Shown here: positions 25,901 to 35,841 of the stretch, piece after piece
Layout of the letters: the number at the start of each line of letters is the position of its first letter
Position numbering within the stretch: position 1 is the stretch's first letter
NCBI GenBank assembly: GCA_903844735.1
Contig: CAIMUX010000121.1
Span: 1-64,000 of the forward strand
Direction of reading: 5' to 3'
Origin: Candidatus Eiseniibacteriota bacterium
GTDB taxonomy: Bacteria; Eisenbacteria; RBG-16-71-46; CAIMUX01
Length of the DNA: 64,000 bases
The notes under the pieces: model-generated
What the model saw: the letters and a program-made list of their open reading frames with translations, nothing else
Databases searched by the model: none
What the model was told of the DNA's origin: nothing
Position numbers and translations under genes: made by a program

Positions 25901-26581
25901 ATGACGAGGGAACGGACCGGCTCGAGTCACGACGGGCAGCGGAAACGGCCGACGAATCGCACAGGACGCGCCGAAGACGACGAGGACGACGAGGAAGAGA
26001 CTCCATCCGAGGAGACGAAGAAGGGCGAAGGCGAGGAGTCCCGCATGGCGGAGAAATTCCTCCGTGCTCGGACCATCCTAGTCTCCGAGCCGATCAGTAG
26101 CGATCTCGCCAAGCGGATTTACCAGGGACTGATCCTCCTCGAGTCGGAGGATGCGGAAAAAATGATCACTGTGGTGATCAACTCCCCTGGCGGCGAGGCC
26201 GACACCGGCTTCGGAATCTACGACATGATGCGCTTCGTCGGCCCGCCGATTCGCACGGTGGTCGCCGGGCTGTGCGCCTCGGCCGCGGTGATGGTATTCC
26301 TGGCGGCTGAGAAAGATCAACGCTTCAGCCTGCCGAACTCGCGGTTCTTGCTCCATCAGCCGTCGTCAGCCAACTTCGGCCAGGCCTCCGATCTCGAGAT
26401 CGCCTCGCGCGAGATCTTAAAACTGCGGGACCGCTACAACGAAATCGTGGCCGGGGAGACAGGCAAGACGCTCCAGCAGGTCACCGAGGACACCGACCGC
26501 GATTTCTGGATGTCGGCCCAGGACGCCGACGAGTACGGACTGGTTTCCAAGGTGGTCACGCATCGCAAGGAGATGGGCTGA
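25901..26581 (+). CDS. clpP: ClpP-family serine protease
   Basis: This is the proteolytic subunit of the Clp system. The catalytic triad is recognisable: Ser in GLCASAAVMVF, His in RFLLHQPSS and Asp in DTDRDFWMSAQDADEYGL. The start at ATG 25901 has GGAGGAGGACCG before it and gives 226 residues, with an acidic N-terminal extension of about 48 (DEDDEEETPSEETKKGEGEE). A second in-frame ATG at 26045 also has a good site (GAGGAG) and would give the usual mature N-terminus MAEKFLRARTI. Either the extension is a propeptide or two forms are made. No clpX or clpA is adjacent. Confidence 0.9.
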   Translation: MTRERTGSSHDGQRKRPTNRTGRAEDDEDDEEETPSEETKKGEGEESRMAEKFLRARTILVSEPISSDLAKRIYQGLILLESEDAEKMITVVINSPGGEADTGFGIYDMMRFVGPPIRTVVAGLCASAAVMVFLAAEKDQRFSLPNSRFLLHQPSSANFGQASDLEIASREILKLRDRYNEIVAGETGKTLQQVTEDTDRDFWMSAQDADEYGLVSKVVTHRKEMG

Positions 26582-26754
26582 GACGCAGGTCCCGCGGGAT
26601 AGCCGCGCTCACGGAGTGCGGTCCATCGCGCCGCTGTGGAAACGGTGGCCCGACGACAGGCCGGGCCGCCGTCTTGCGAACGGCTCCCGGCCGAGCGGCC
26701 ATAACGGCCTCGTTACTACTCAAGCAAACAGGACTCCGGAGTCAGAATTCAGAA

Positions 26755-26865
26755 TGCCACACCACCAAGTCCTCACATCTCGTCGAGGAGCGTCCTCATT
26801 CTGACTCCTGACTACTGGATTCTGACTCCTGACTTCCGGCCTCTGATTACTGAACAGATTCCCCG
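26755..26865 (+). repeat. Dispersed intergenic element, copy B
   Basis: In the convergent spacer between clpP and mdh, 26755-26812 is the inverted counterpart of 12727-12784 (52 of 58 identical). The flank up to 26865 carries degenerate units that read TTCTGACTCCTGAC, mirroring the tract beside copy A. The rest of 26582-26869 shows no gene and no clear terminator. The strand given is nominal. Confidence 0.85.
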
Positions 26866-26869
26866 GCCT

Positions 26870-27877
26870 CTACGTCCGGAGCAACTTGTCGACTTCCCGG
26901 CAGGTCTTCTGTACTGCATCCGCCGATAGCGCCAGACCGTTCTTTTCCTGTGCGGTCAGGTCCACCTCGATGATCCGCTCGATCCCGTTCTTGCCGATGA
27001 TCGCGGGCACGCCGACGAAGAGATCCCGCACGCCGTACTCCCCCTGCAGCAGGCAGCACACGGCCAGGATCTTCTTCTTGTCATAGATGATCGCCTCGGC
27101 CATCTCGAGCGCGCTCAGCGCCGGCGAGACGAAGGCGGAGCCGAAGCCGAGGAGTCCGACCACCTCGCCGCCCGCCTTGCGCGTCCGGTCTTCGATCGCG
27201 TCCAGCCGGTCGGGTGCGATGAACGACTCGACGGGCATGCCCGCGATGCGGCAACAACTGCGCACCGGAACCATGGTGTCACCGTGCCCGCCCAGCACCA
27301 TCGCCTCGACGTTTTCCACGCTGACCCCGGCCTCCTGCGCCACGAAGTACCGATAGCGAGCGGAGTCGAGCACCCCCGCCATGCCCAGCAGGCGACTCTT
27401 CGGCACACCGAGTCTCTTGTACAAGGTATACACGATGGCGTCGAGGGGATTGGCAATCGATATGATCATCGCCCTGGGACAGTGCTTCCGGATGGCGTCG
27501 GCCACCTCCCCGGTGACCTTGAGATTGATCGCCAGCAACTCCTCGCGCGAAGGGAACGTCCCGTCGGCACGCGCCTTGCGCGGCACCCCGGCGGTGTTGA
27601 TGACCATGTCGCACCCGTCGAGAATGTCGTAGTCCCGGCTTGCCTGGAGCACGACATCGCTGCCGATGAGCGGTGCCCCTTCGGCGATGTCCAGAGCCTT
27701 GCCCTGGGCGACCGATTGCTTGCGCACCACGGCCTGCTTCTCGGAAGGATCGTTCGGGTTAACGAAGGGAGCGGGGTCGGTCACGGCCACGACCCTGGCG
27801 AGGCGCCGGCGGGCCAGTTCCTGCACGAGAACGCCGCCGATGAATCCGCCGCCGATGACGCCGATCTTGTCCAACAC
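26870..27877 (-). CDS. mdh: Malate dehydrogenase (LDH/MDH family)
   Basis: This NAD-dependent enzyme of about 335 residues interconverts malate and oxaloacetate. The Rossmann start is KIGVIGGGFIGGVLVQEL. The catalytic loop reads VINTAGVPRKARADGTFPSR, with the substrate-binding Arg. ANPLDAIVYTLYK and the catalytic His in LGGHGDTMVPV follow. The Arg in GVPRK where LDHs have GAxQ supports MDH over LDH. GTG 27877 is the preferred start because AAAGGAG lies 8 bases upstream. It diverges from the giant dikinase-like gene. Confidence 0.94.
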   Translation of the reverse strand: MLDKIGVIGGGFIGGVLVQELARRRLARVVAVTDPAPFVNPNDPSEKQAVVRKQSVAQGKALDIAEGAPLIGSDVVLQASRDYDILDGCDMVINTAGVPRKARADGTFPSREELLAINLKVTGEVADAIRKHCPRAMIISIANPLDAIVYTLYKRLGVPKSRLLGMAGVLDSARYRYFVAQEAGVSVENVEAMVLGGHGDTMVPVRSCCRIAGMPVESFIAPDRLDAIEDRTRKAGGEVVGLLGFGSAFVSPALSALEMAEAIIYDKKKILAVCCLLQGEYGVRDLFVGVPAIIGKNGIERIIEVDLTAQEKNGLALSADAVQKTCREVDKLLRT

Positions 27878-27997
27878 GGGTCGGTCTCCTTTCATGGATT
27901 TCGGCCGGGGCCACGCCATCGAGAGCGTTCCGGCCGGCCGGTGTCTGCATGCCGATGCGCGTCAGACGACGAGGAAAGCGCCGCCGCATCATCGAGA

Positions 27998-28025
27998 AGC
28001 ATCACCGGAAGGCCGTGATTGTCAA
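27998..28025 (-). promoter_or_regulatory. Possible sigma-70-type promoter for mdh
   Basis: A perfect -35 (TTGACA, 28025-28020) is followed after 16 bp by a weak -10 (GATGCT, 28003-27998), about 120 bp before the mdh start. The remaining 27878-28146 holds nothing else I can support. Confidence 0.4.
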
Positions 28026-28146
28026 GCTCTCTTGCGGCGATCTGAGAGTCGGAGCAATCCAGCTTCGGTCAGACGCACGCCCACCGAGATCGCCACGAAG
28101 ATGGAGTCGCGGCCGGGAAGAGAGTATTCTTTGGCGGGTAACACGA

Positions 28147-31100
28147 ATGGATGAAGAGACACCCAAATCGCCGACGCCGACGACGGGTCTGGATCGCCCC
28201 CTCGAAGCCACGGGCCTCGAGGGGCCCTCCGAGACCACGCGCCTCGATGGGCCCTCCGAACGCACGGACTTCGCCCCCCCCCCGCAATACACCGGGACCA
28301 ATTTCGGGGCACTGGAGCCCGCGCTTCGGGACCTGGAATCCCAGTTCACGCTGGTCATGGGCCGTCCGGAGCGCGTCGTGGAGGCGTGCCGAATCCTCTC
28401 CGTCCAACTCGAGGCGGCGGACGACCCGGACCTCGCGGATCGTTGCCACGCTCGGGTAGTCACTCAACTGCACGTGCGGCAGGGCGGCGTCGCGCAAGCG
28501 CTGATCCCCTTCCTGGAGGAGCGAGCGCGGCGCGGACCGAACCCTCGCCGCATTATCCTGAGCCTCCTCGTAGCCCGCGATGATGTTGCGCGGCGCCACG
28601 GGCTTCGACTGGCGTGCGAGATGATCGAGTCGGGGCGGATCGCAGCCGACGTCGCGGCGATCCGGGGCCTGGCGTTCGCGATCGAGGAAGACGAGGCTGC
28701 GGGGAGGGATGTCGCGCTTCTGGAGCGGGTCAGAGATGCCTTGCGGGGCATCAATCTCGCCCCCACGTCTGGGGAGCTGGTGGACCACGGGCCGGTTGCG
28801 CGTGGTGCGGAACCCCTCTCCCCCGCTTCCGCTGGGCTGCACGACCGGCTTGAGGCGCTTCTCCTGCAGGCGCCGGACCCGAGAGTGCGATTCCTGGCCG
28901 CCCGGCTCCTCGATCTCCCGGGAACCCCCGTGCCCGCTGACCGGCTGGCGCGCCTCTTCGGCGCCGAGACGGCTGCCGTGCTCGCCCCGTATCTGGCGTT
29001 CACGCGGGCCACGCACCGCAACATGGTGGAGCTGACCCCCGAATCACGAGTTTCCCCCGCGCTCCTTTCCTCGATGCAGGACGCGGAGCGCGCCCTCGGC
29101 CGGCCCCTGCTCGGCGAAGTGCTGGGCGAACTCGGCTGGGACCGCCTCGCCTGGGGCATCTCGTGCCGACGCCTCGTGGGCTTGAGCCTGGACGGAGGGT
29201 TCCCGCTCGCCGTCACGCCGGCCGAGGCGATGCTCCTCGACTCGTGCGGGCCCGCGCGGCGCACATGGGACCGTTTCCTCGTCGTGGCCCATGGTGGGTC
29301 GGCGTCGGGTGAGAACGACAACGACATGGAAGCGACGGCCGTCCAGCGGTTTCGCAAGTATAACATCCTCCACGCGGAATTGCTGGGCGAAATCCTCGAG
29401 GTCGCGCCACTCACCCCCGCCAAGGTGCGCCGGATCGTCGAACGAATGGAACAGGTGGTCAGCCACTTCGCCGTTCTGTTCAGAGAGCATTCCGAGGATG
29501 CGACGCGGGTCGAAGCCTGCTTCGCCGCCCTCCGCGATCGGGCCATCCGGCTGATGGCGGAGGCGCCCGATGACCAGCCGCTGCAGGCCGAGGTGGCCCG
29601 CGTCGTGCAGATGTTCGAGGATCCGCGATCACTTGACGATGTGCGCACGCTGCACGGCCTCAAGCGCTACCTGCACCAGCAGGGACTGCGTCTCGCGTTT
29701 CGCGCTTTCCGTTCCGGTCGCGCAACCAACCGGACCGTCGACGTAGCCATCGCCAACGCCAGTCGCGTCCTCCAGGTGGTTCGGCGGATTCGCTACATCG
29801 ACTTCGAACCGGACCCGGGAGCCGAGCCGGGAGATCTCCCCTACCCGGTCGCCCTCATCGCTGAGGTACTGGGCCGCCGCCTCGTCCACGGAAAGATCGA
29901 GTCGCCCGACTTCGAGATCCTGGCCTACGGGAACGAAATCCAGATCTTCATCGGGTTCCGTAATCATCCGGTTTTCCTGCGCCTCGATCTCTCGCCGCCC
30001 CAGCGCGGCGGCATGATCGACCTTGAATACTACGGCGTGAGCCAGTACGAGCTCGACCGCCACCCCGATCTTTCGCTTCAGTGGGTGCAGCGGGTGTTCC
30101 GCCGCCTCGACTTTGACGTCCGCGTCGAACAGTTCCGTCTGCACATCCGCTACGACAAGGAGCGGGCGCTCGACTTGGGCGACCTCCTCGCGCATGTGCG
30201 CATCCTCGGTTACCTCTTGCCCCACTTGATGGACCTCGACTGGGTGATCGCCGTGCTCGACTATCCAGAGACGGCCAAGGCGCAGGTCGCCGACGCGTGG
30301 GCCGACCTCATTCCTGACTGGGGCTGGCTCCCGATCGCGGAACTTCTGACCGCGGACCGACGGCACATCCTGCGCGGAATCGCCGCGGACCCGGCGGGAG
30401 AACGCGAGGTCCGCTGGGATGGACACGGGGAGTATCGCGACCGATTCATTGGCGTGCCCGATCGGGCGGTATGGGGTCGGATCCGTGCGCAACTCGAAGC
30501 GGGCGGCCTGGCCCGGTTTGTCCCCTGGCCGGAGTTGACCGAACTTCCGGTCGCGCAAATTCCGCTGGAGAAGTTTCTCTTCACGCCCCTCCGCGAGGCC
30601 GTACACCTCGGAGGCCTGCGAGAGACTCATGCGGGGCCCATGCCGACGGCTCCCGACGGGACACCCTCACCGCACGAGGCCGAGGCGTTAGCACAGATCC
30701 TTCTCCGCGGCGGGGCGCCCCTCGATGAAGCGGCGAGGATCGCCACCGTCGTCGGATCGATCGAGCGACATCTTCGCTTCGTCACGAGCGGCAGCATCCA
30801 GGGGTACCCGGTCCAGCGGGCCACGCTTGTTTTGCGCGGCGAGCGGGTGGAATTGTCGGTCCTGAGGGACGCCGACGGCATCGCGCGACTCGCGCTCGCT
30901 GACGACTGCCCGATGCAGAGCTGGACCGGCACCCGCGGTCGATCGCATCTCGGCGTCGGACCCCGACTCGATTGCCGCGAGCTGATTCGGCGGCTGCGTC
31001 GCGACAACTACGTGGCCGTCGCCTACGAGTCGCCAATCGAGCAGGACGGCCGACGGGCGGCGCTCACTGCCGTCTTCGCCGCACCGAACGCGCTGGCCCC

Positions 31101-33576
31101 GCCCGGCCACTCCCCCGGCGACCTAGTCATCGAGGGGATCGTAGCCTCGTCCGGCAGGGCGGCCGGTTTTGCACGCCTTGGCACCGAAGGGCGCTCGCTG
31201 GATGAGCTGGACGGTGCCATCCTCTTCGCTCCTGCGTTCCGGCCGGACGACACGCCGCTTCTTCGCCGGTCTGCCGCGATTGTCTCGACCGGTGGAGGGA
31301 TTCTGAGCCACGCCGGGCTGATAGCACTCGAACTGCACAAGCCCGCGCTCGTCATCTCCGGTCGTTGGAGGAAGGATCCCACCGATGGGGGCACGGCCTC
31401 CTTCGAGGGGACGCCGGATGGCAGCAGCGCGCTCGCCTACCGGCACTTCGACTTTCGGGAGGACGAGCGGGCGATCGGTCCGTACGCTGTGCTCCTGCGG
31501 CGCGACCTGCACGAGCGTGAGCAGATTCTTCGCGAGGGAGATCTTGTCGTGGTGGACGCCGAAGTCGGAACCCTCACCGTTCTCGGGCAGGATCGCGACG
31601 CCCTCGCTCTCCAGCGAGAGCTGCGCCAAATCGACACGGTCGCCGGGGAGCTGGGACGGGAAGAGGCCGGACCCCGGCTCCTTCTCCTGCGCGGGCGGTG
31701 GCACCGGGCTGTGCACCAATTGAAGAAGCTCCTTTCCCGCATCGACCGACCCGCGCTAGCGCGCCACGCCGCGCGGGAGCTGCTCTTCGCGCGCAGCGCC
31801 CCGTCGTCGATGCCCGGCCGCGACGACGTCGGAGGGCTGCTCCACGCGCTCTTCGCGAATGCGGCGGTAGGCGAGGCCGCCCGGCTGGCGGCGCGGCGAC
31901 AGCACGTCGAACTGGCCCGGCGGCACGGGGCCTATGTCCGCGAGGCGCTGAGGATCATCCCGATCACGGACAGCGTGCCGGAAATTCTTCACCTCCGCCT
32001 GGGTGTGATCCAGGTGCGCAGGCGCCTCGACGCGCTCGCCCGACTGCTGAACTCGGTCGGCATGGCCACGGCCTATGCCGGACAGCATCCGGACCTCGAC
32101 TTCTGCGCGCGGCGGCGCCTCGATGAACTGCGGGAACAGCTTCGCCGTGAGTTGGCGTCGACCTCGGACAAGGAAGGAACATCGGACGCGGCAAGTGCCA
32201 CCAACGATGGCGGGCCGTCCTGGATCCGGCGGCATCGTCTCGAACGTCTGGAGTCGCTAGAACGCGTGTTGCCCGGAGCGGATGATACGGCCGTCACTTC
32301 CGCGGAGAGCGCGATTCCCCGGGAGAGCGCGGCCTCCTACGAGGGCGCGGCCGGCGCGGATGGACTGAGAGATCGGCAAACCGATCGACCGGAGAGAGCC
32401 AGGAGCCTCGCAGCGCAGCGTCGCGACTTGGCACGCCGTCTCCCCGGGCGCCTGATCCTCGACTCCCGGGACGGCGGACGCGAGCTCGCTCCCCTCATCG
32501 GTAGCAAGGGCGCCAACCTCGGCGAGATCGCACGGATCCTCGGACCCGATCGGGTCCCTCCGTGGTTTGCCACTACCGACGCGGCGTTTCAGGAGCTCAT
32601 GGCCGGTCCACCGGGTCGCGCGGCCGCGGCGGTGGGTATTGATGCGGCTTGCCCGTCGCTGGCAGCGGCCATCGACGAAATCCTGGGGCGACCGGACAGC
32701 CGCGCAGCACGGAAGGCAGCGGCCATCCGGCAGCTCTGGGAAGGAGTGCCGCTTTCCCCGCGCCTCGAGGCCGAGATCGACGCGGCGTACCACGCCCTGG
32801 GAGAGGGGTGCTTCGTCGCCATCCGCTCTTCCGCCTTCGAGGAAGACACAGAGGGCAGCTCGTGGGCCGGACAGTTCGACACTTTCCTTTTCATCCAGAG
32901 CGAAGAGGCGGTGCGCGATCACGTCAAACTGGCGATGGCGAGCCTGTGGACCGAGCGGGCCCTCGTTCACCGCGAGGAGGACGGCGACGTGACGACGCGG
33001 CGAGGCGACGGCGATGTCGTATCGAGCGAAGAGGCCGGCGACCCGACGATGGGGCGAGGTGGCGGCGTCATCGTCCAGAGAATCGTGGACGCACGGGTGG
33101 CCGGCGTGCTGCACACCCTGTCCGCCACCGCCGGCCAGGCCCGCGAGATGGTCATCAACGTCGGCCTCGGTCTCGGCGAGGGGGTCGTCTCGGGGACGGT
33201 CGAGGTGGACCACATCGTCGTCTCGCGCGAAACCTCCCTCGAAGAGGATCCCCTCCGCGTTCACTACCTCGTGGGCGACAAGAGCAGCCGGATCGTCTTC
33301 GACCGGCTCGCCGGCTCCGGGACGCGCCGCGAGGAGACCCTCTACCACCAGCGCTTGCGTGCGGCCCTCGAGTACAGCGATCTCGGAGATCTCGTCCGCG
33401 CCGCCGCGAGCTTAGAGCGCGTCTACGGGTTCCCCCTCGATATCGAGTTCGCCTTCGAGGAGGACTCCCTCTACATTCTTCAGGTGCGACCCATCGTCGC
33501 CTTTCAGAACGCGCTGCGCGCGACGCTCGAACAGGCCCCGCTGACCCCGGTCGTCGCGCACGGCGGAAAGGATTAG
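28147..33576 (+). CDS. Giant PEP-synthase/PPDK-related dikinase with glucan-water-dikinase-like domain order
   Basis: This protein is about 1809 residues long. Residues 13-39 are three 9-residue repeats (TGLEGPSET type). The next 950 residues are helical and beta-rich and are not recognised. A phosphohistidine (PEP-utiliser) domain covers about 993-1108, with H1055 in STGGGILSHAGLIALELHKPA. A helical linker follows, then an ATP-grasp PPDK-N domain at about 1436-1793 (GSKGANLGEIARIL; IRSSAFEEDTEGSSWAGQFDTF; YILQVRPIVAF). A charged low-complexity insert (about 1612-1635) interrupts the ATP-grasp domain. The usual PEP/pyruvate TIM barrel is missing. PEP synthase and PPDK put the ATP-grasp domain first, whereas glucan water dikinase puts it last, as here. 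The acceptor is unknown. The ATG at 28147 lacks a clear Shine-Dalgarno sequence. A MaeB paralogue follows by 6 bp. Confidence 0.85.
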   Translation: MDEETPKSPTPTTGLDRPLEATGLEGPSETTRLDGPSERTDFAPPPQYTGTNFGALEPALRDLESQFTLVMGRPERVVEACRILSVQLEAADDPDLADRCHARVVTQLHVRQGGVAQALIPFLEERARRGPNPRRIILSLLVARDDVARRHGLRLACEMIESGRIAADVAAIRGLAFAIEEDEAAGRDVALLERVRDALRGINLAPTSGELVDHGPVARGAEPLSPASAGLHDRLEALLLQAPDPRVRFLAARLLDLPGTPVPADRLARLFGAETAAVLAPYLAFTRATHRNMVELTPESRVSPALLSSMQDAERALGRPLLGEVLGELGWDRLAWGISCRRLVGLSLDGGFPLAVTPAEAMLLDSCGPARRTWDRFLVVAHGGSASGENDNDMEATAVQRFRKYNILHAELLGEILEVAPLTPAKVRRIVERMEQVVSHFAVLFREHSEDATRVEACFAALRDRAIRLMAEAPDDQPLQAEVARVVQMFEDPRSLDDVRTLHGLKRYLHQQGLRLAFRAFRSGRATNRTVDVAIANASRVLQVVRRIRYIDFEPDPGAEPGDLPYPVALIAEVLGRRLVHGKIESPDFEILAYGNEIQIFIGFRNHPVFLRLDLSPPQRGGMIDLEYYGVSQYELDRHPDLSLQWVQRVFRRLDFDVRVEQFRLHIRYDKERALDLGDLLAHVRILGYLLPHLMDLDWVIAVLDYPETAKAQVADAWADLIPDWGWLPIAELLTADRRHILRGIAADPAGEREVRWDGHGEYRDRFIGVPDRAVWGRIRAQLEAGGLARFVPWPELTELPVAQIPLEKFLFTPLREAVHLGGLRETHAGPMPTAPDGTPSPHEAEALAQILLRGGAPLDEAARIATVVGSIERHLRFVTSGSIQGYPVQRATLVLRGERVELSVLRDADGIARLALADDCPMQSWTGTRGRSHLGVGPRLDCRELIRRLRRDNYVAVAYESPIEQDGRRAALTAVFAAPNALAPPGHSPGDLVIEGIVASSGRAAGFARLGTEGRSLDELDGAILFAPAFRPDDTPLLRRSAAIVSTGGGILSHAGLIALELHKPALVISGRWRKDPTDGGTASFEGTPDGSSALAYRHFDFREDERAIGPYAVLLRRDLHEREQILREGDLVVVDAEVGTLTVLGQDRDALALQRELRQIDTVAGELGREEAGPRLLLLRGRWHRAVHQLKKLLSRIDRPALARHAARELLFARSAPSSMPGRDDVGGLLHALFANAAVGEAARLAARRQHVELARRHGAYVREALRIIPITDSVPEILHLRLGVIQVRRRLDALARLLNSVGMATAYAGQHPDLDFCARRRLDELREQLRRELASTSDKEGTSDAASATNDGGPSWIRRHRLERLESLERVLPGADDTAVTSAESAIPRESAASYEGAAGADGLRDRQTDRPERARSLAAQRRDLARRLPGRLILDSRDGGRELAPLIGSKGANLGEIARILGPDRVPPWFATTDAAFQELMAGPPGRAAAAVGIDAACPSLAAAIDEILGRPDSRAARKAAAIRQLWEGVPLSPRLEAEIDAAYHALGEGCFVAIRSSAFEEDTEGSSWAGQFDTFLFIQSEEAVRDHVKLAMASLWTERALVHREEDGDVTTRRGDGDVVSSEEAGDPTMGRGGGVIVQRIVDARVAGVLHTLSATAGQAREMVINVGLGLGEGVVSGTVEVDHIVVSRETSLEEDPLRVHYLVGDKSSRIVFDRLAGSGTRREETLYHQRLRAALEYSDLGDLVRAAASLERVYGFPLDIEFAFEEDSLYILQVRPIVAFQNALRATLEQAPLTPVVAHGGKD
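28183..28263 (+). repeat. Three 27-bp repeats at the start of the dikinase-like gene
   Basis: Three imperfect in-frame 27-bp units encode TGLDRPLEA, TGLEGPSET and TRLDGPSER (residues 13-39). Confidence 0.75.
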
Positions 33577-33582
33577 AACGGC

Positions 33583-35841
33583 ATGATCCGACGCGAAGAA
33601 AGCCTCCGGTACCACGAGGGAGACCGGCCGGGCAAGATCGAAGTCAAGATGAGCAAGCCCTGCCTGAGCCCGCGGGAGATGCGCCTGGCCTACCTTCCCG
33701 GTGTCGCATGGCCCGTGCGGGAGATCGCCGACAACCCGGCCAACGTCTGGCGCTACACCGCGCGCGGCAACCTCGTCGGAATGGTGAGCAACGGGAGCGC
33801 AGTCCCCGGGCTCGGTGACGTGGGCCCCGCCGCCGCCAAGCCGATCCAGGAGGGGATCGCACTGCTCTTCAAGCGGTTCGCCGACATCGACGTCTTCGAT
33901 CTGGAGCTCGACGCGCGGGACCCGGAACGGATCGTCGACTTGGTGCGCACGCTGGAGCCGACCTTCGGCGCGATTTGCATCAAGGACATCCGCGCGCCCG
34001 AGGGGCTCGAGATTTATGATCGGCTGCGGGAGACGATGTCGATCCCTGTCTTCCACGAGAATTTGTACAGCACCGCGATCGTGGCCATGGCGGCTCTGAT
34101 CAACGCCCTCGACCTCGCGGACAAGGAGATCTCGTCGGTGCGGGTTGTCATCTGCGGCGCCGGCACCGTCGGTCTCGGGTGCGCGCGCCTGCTCACGGCG
34201 CTGGGCCACCCCCCCGAGAACCTGCTCCTCTACGACATCCGGGGGCTCGTCTCCCCCGACCGGGAAGACCTGCACAGATACCAGAGGGACTTCGCCCGCG
34301 ACGACGCGGCGCGCACCTTGGAGCAGGGGCTCAGGGGCGCCGATGTGTTCCTCGGCGCCTCCACGGGCGGCGTTCTGACCCCCGAGATGATCCGCTCGAT
34401 GAGCCGCTTTCCGATCGTCTTCGGCATGGCCACGCCGGCCCCTGAGATCGCCTACCAGGAGGCGCGCAGCACGCGGCGCGATGCCATCGTGGGCACGAGT
34501 TTCGGACAGGACCCGAATGCCATCGTCGACCTCCTGAGCTTCCCCTATGTTTTCCGCGGCGCCCTCGACGTGCAGGCCAAGGGAATCTCCGAACGGATGA
34601 TGCTGGCCGCGGCGCGCAGCCTCGCCGAGCTGGCGCGCGAGGAGGTCCCGGAGGAGGTGAGCCGCGCCTACGGCGACGAATCGTTCACGTTCGGCCCGGA
34701 CTACCTCCTGCCCATGCCGATCGATCCGCGCATCCTCGTGCGGCAGTCGGCCGCCGTCGCGCGGCAGGCGATGGAGGAAGGCCTCGCCGGTCGCTCCGTG
34801 CCGGTGGACGGGTACGAGGAGTCGCTCGCGGTGCGCCTCGGAACCACCCGCGAGTTGGTTCGCCGGCTCATCACCAAGGCGCGTTCCGTCAACCCGCGGA
34901 TCGTCCTGCCCGAAGGAACGAGCGAGAAGATCCTCCGCGCCTGCGCCCTTCTCATCGACGAGGGAATCGCCAACCCGATCTTGGTCGGCACCGAAGAGGA
35001 CGTGCACCGTGCGGCCGAACGCCTCGGGATCGACCTCGGCGGCGTCGCCATCGTCGACCCGGCCCACAGCCCGCACTTCGACGCCTACGCGGCGGAGTAC
35101 CTCACCCTCTGCGGTCGGCGCGGTGTGACTCCCGACCTCGCACGGACCCGGATGACCCACGCCCGGCACTTCGCGGCACTGATGCTACACAAAGGCGACG
35201 CCGACATGATGATCTGCGGCGCCACCGACCACTACGCCGAGTCGATGCGAACCGTCCTGGAGATTATCGGCCCCGCCCCCGGCGTGCGGCGGATCTCCAG
35301 CTTGCACATGGTCCACCGTCCCAAGGAGGTCTACTTCCTCGCGGACTGCTCCGTGAACATCGAGCCGGATGCCGAGGATCTCGCCGAGATCGCGCTGCTT
35401 GCCGCGCGGACCGTGCGCGCGCTTGGGATCGAGCCACGAGTGGCGATGTTGTCGTTCTCCAACTTTGGAAGCGTCGATCACCCGCTGGCGCGCAAGGTGC
35501 GGACAGCCACGCGGATCGCGCGCGAGCGGAACCCCGGGCTTGTTATCGAGGGGGAACTCCAGCTTGAGACGGCGCTCGACGCGAAGATCCGGCGGCGGTA
35601 CTTTCCGTTTTCGGATCTCACGCAGAATGCGAACGTTCTTGTTTTCCCCGACTTGCAGTCGGGGAATCTCTCGTTGCACTTGTTGCAACAGATCGGCGAG
35701 GGGATCGCGGTGGGTCCGATCTTGATGGGGACGCGGCTGCCGGTGCACGTGATCCAGCAGGGATCACCGGTGGATGATGTGGTGAATCTGGCGGCGGTGG
35801 GGGCGTTGCAGGTGGCGGGGGCGCTGACTGGAGGGATGTAG
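33583..35841 (+). CDS. MaeB-like malic enzyme/phosphotransacetylase paralogue with lost malic-enzyme active site
   Basis: This 752-residue protein aligns along its whole length with the MaeB at 19734-22004, but the malic-enzyme half has lost key residues. The catalytic lysine motif MEGK is QEGI (I92). The metal-ligand pair ED is KD (K134). The DDQHG segment is ENLYS (E159-N160), ANPDPE is ATPAPE, and YPNQVNN is DPNAIVD. The Tyr region LAYLPGVA and the nucleotide fold [17 protein letters not shown] remain. The phosphotransacetylase-like half (from about 435: [30 protein letters not shown]) looks intact. There are no stops or frameshifts, so it is under selection. It may be a regulatory or re-purposed protein working with the dikinase-like product, from which it is 6 bp away. 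Confidence 0.9.
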   Translation: MIRREESLRYHEGDRPGKIEVKMSKPCLSPREMRLAYLPGVAWPVREIADNPANVWRYTARGNLVGMVSNGSAVPGLGDVGPAAAKPIQEGIALLFKRFADIDVFDLELDARDPERIVDLVRTLEPTFGAICIKDIRAPEGLEIYDRLRETMSIPVFHENLYSTAIVAMAALINALDLADKEISSVRVVICGAGTVGLGCARLLTALGHPPENLLLYDIRGLVSPDREDLHRYQRDFARDDAARTLEQGLRGADVFLGASTGGVLTPEMIRSMSRFPIVFGMATPAPEIAYQEARSTRRDAIVGTSFGQDPNAIVDLLSFPYVFRGALDVQAKGISERMMLAAARSLAELAREEVPEEVSRAYGDESFTFGPDYLLPMPIDPRILVRQSAAVARQAMEEGLAGRSVPVDGYEESLAVRLGTTRELVRRLITKARSVNPRIVLPEGTSEKILRACALLIDEGIANPILVGTEEDVHRAAERLGIDLGGVAIVDPAHSPHFDAYAAEYLTLCGRRGVTPDLARTRMTHARHFAALMLHKGDADMMICGATDHYAESMRTVLEIIGPAPGVRRISSLHMVHRPKEVYFLADCSVNIEPDAEDLAEIALLAARTVRALGIEPRVAMLSFSNFGSVDHPLARKVRTATRIARERNPGLVIEGELQLETALDAKIRRRYFPFSDLTQNANVLVFPDLQSGNLSLHLLQQIGEGIAVGPILMGTRLPVHVIQQGSPVDDVVNLAAVGALQVAGALTGGM

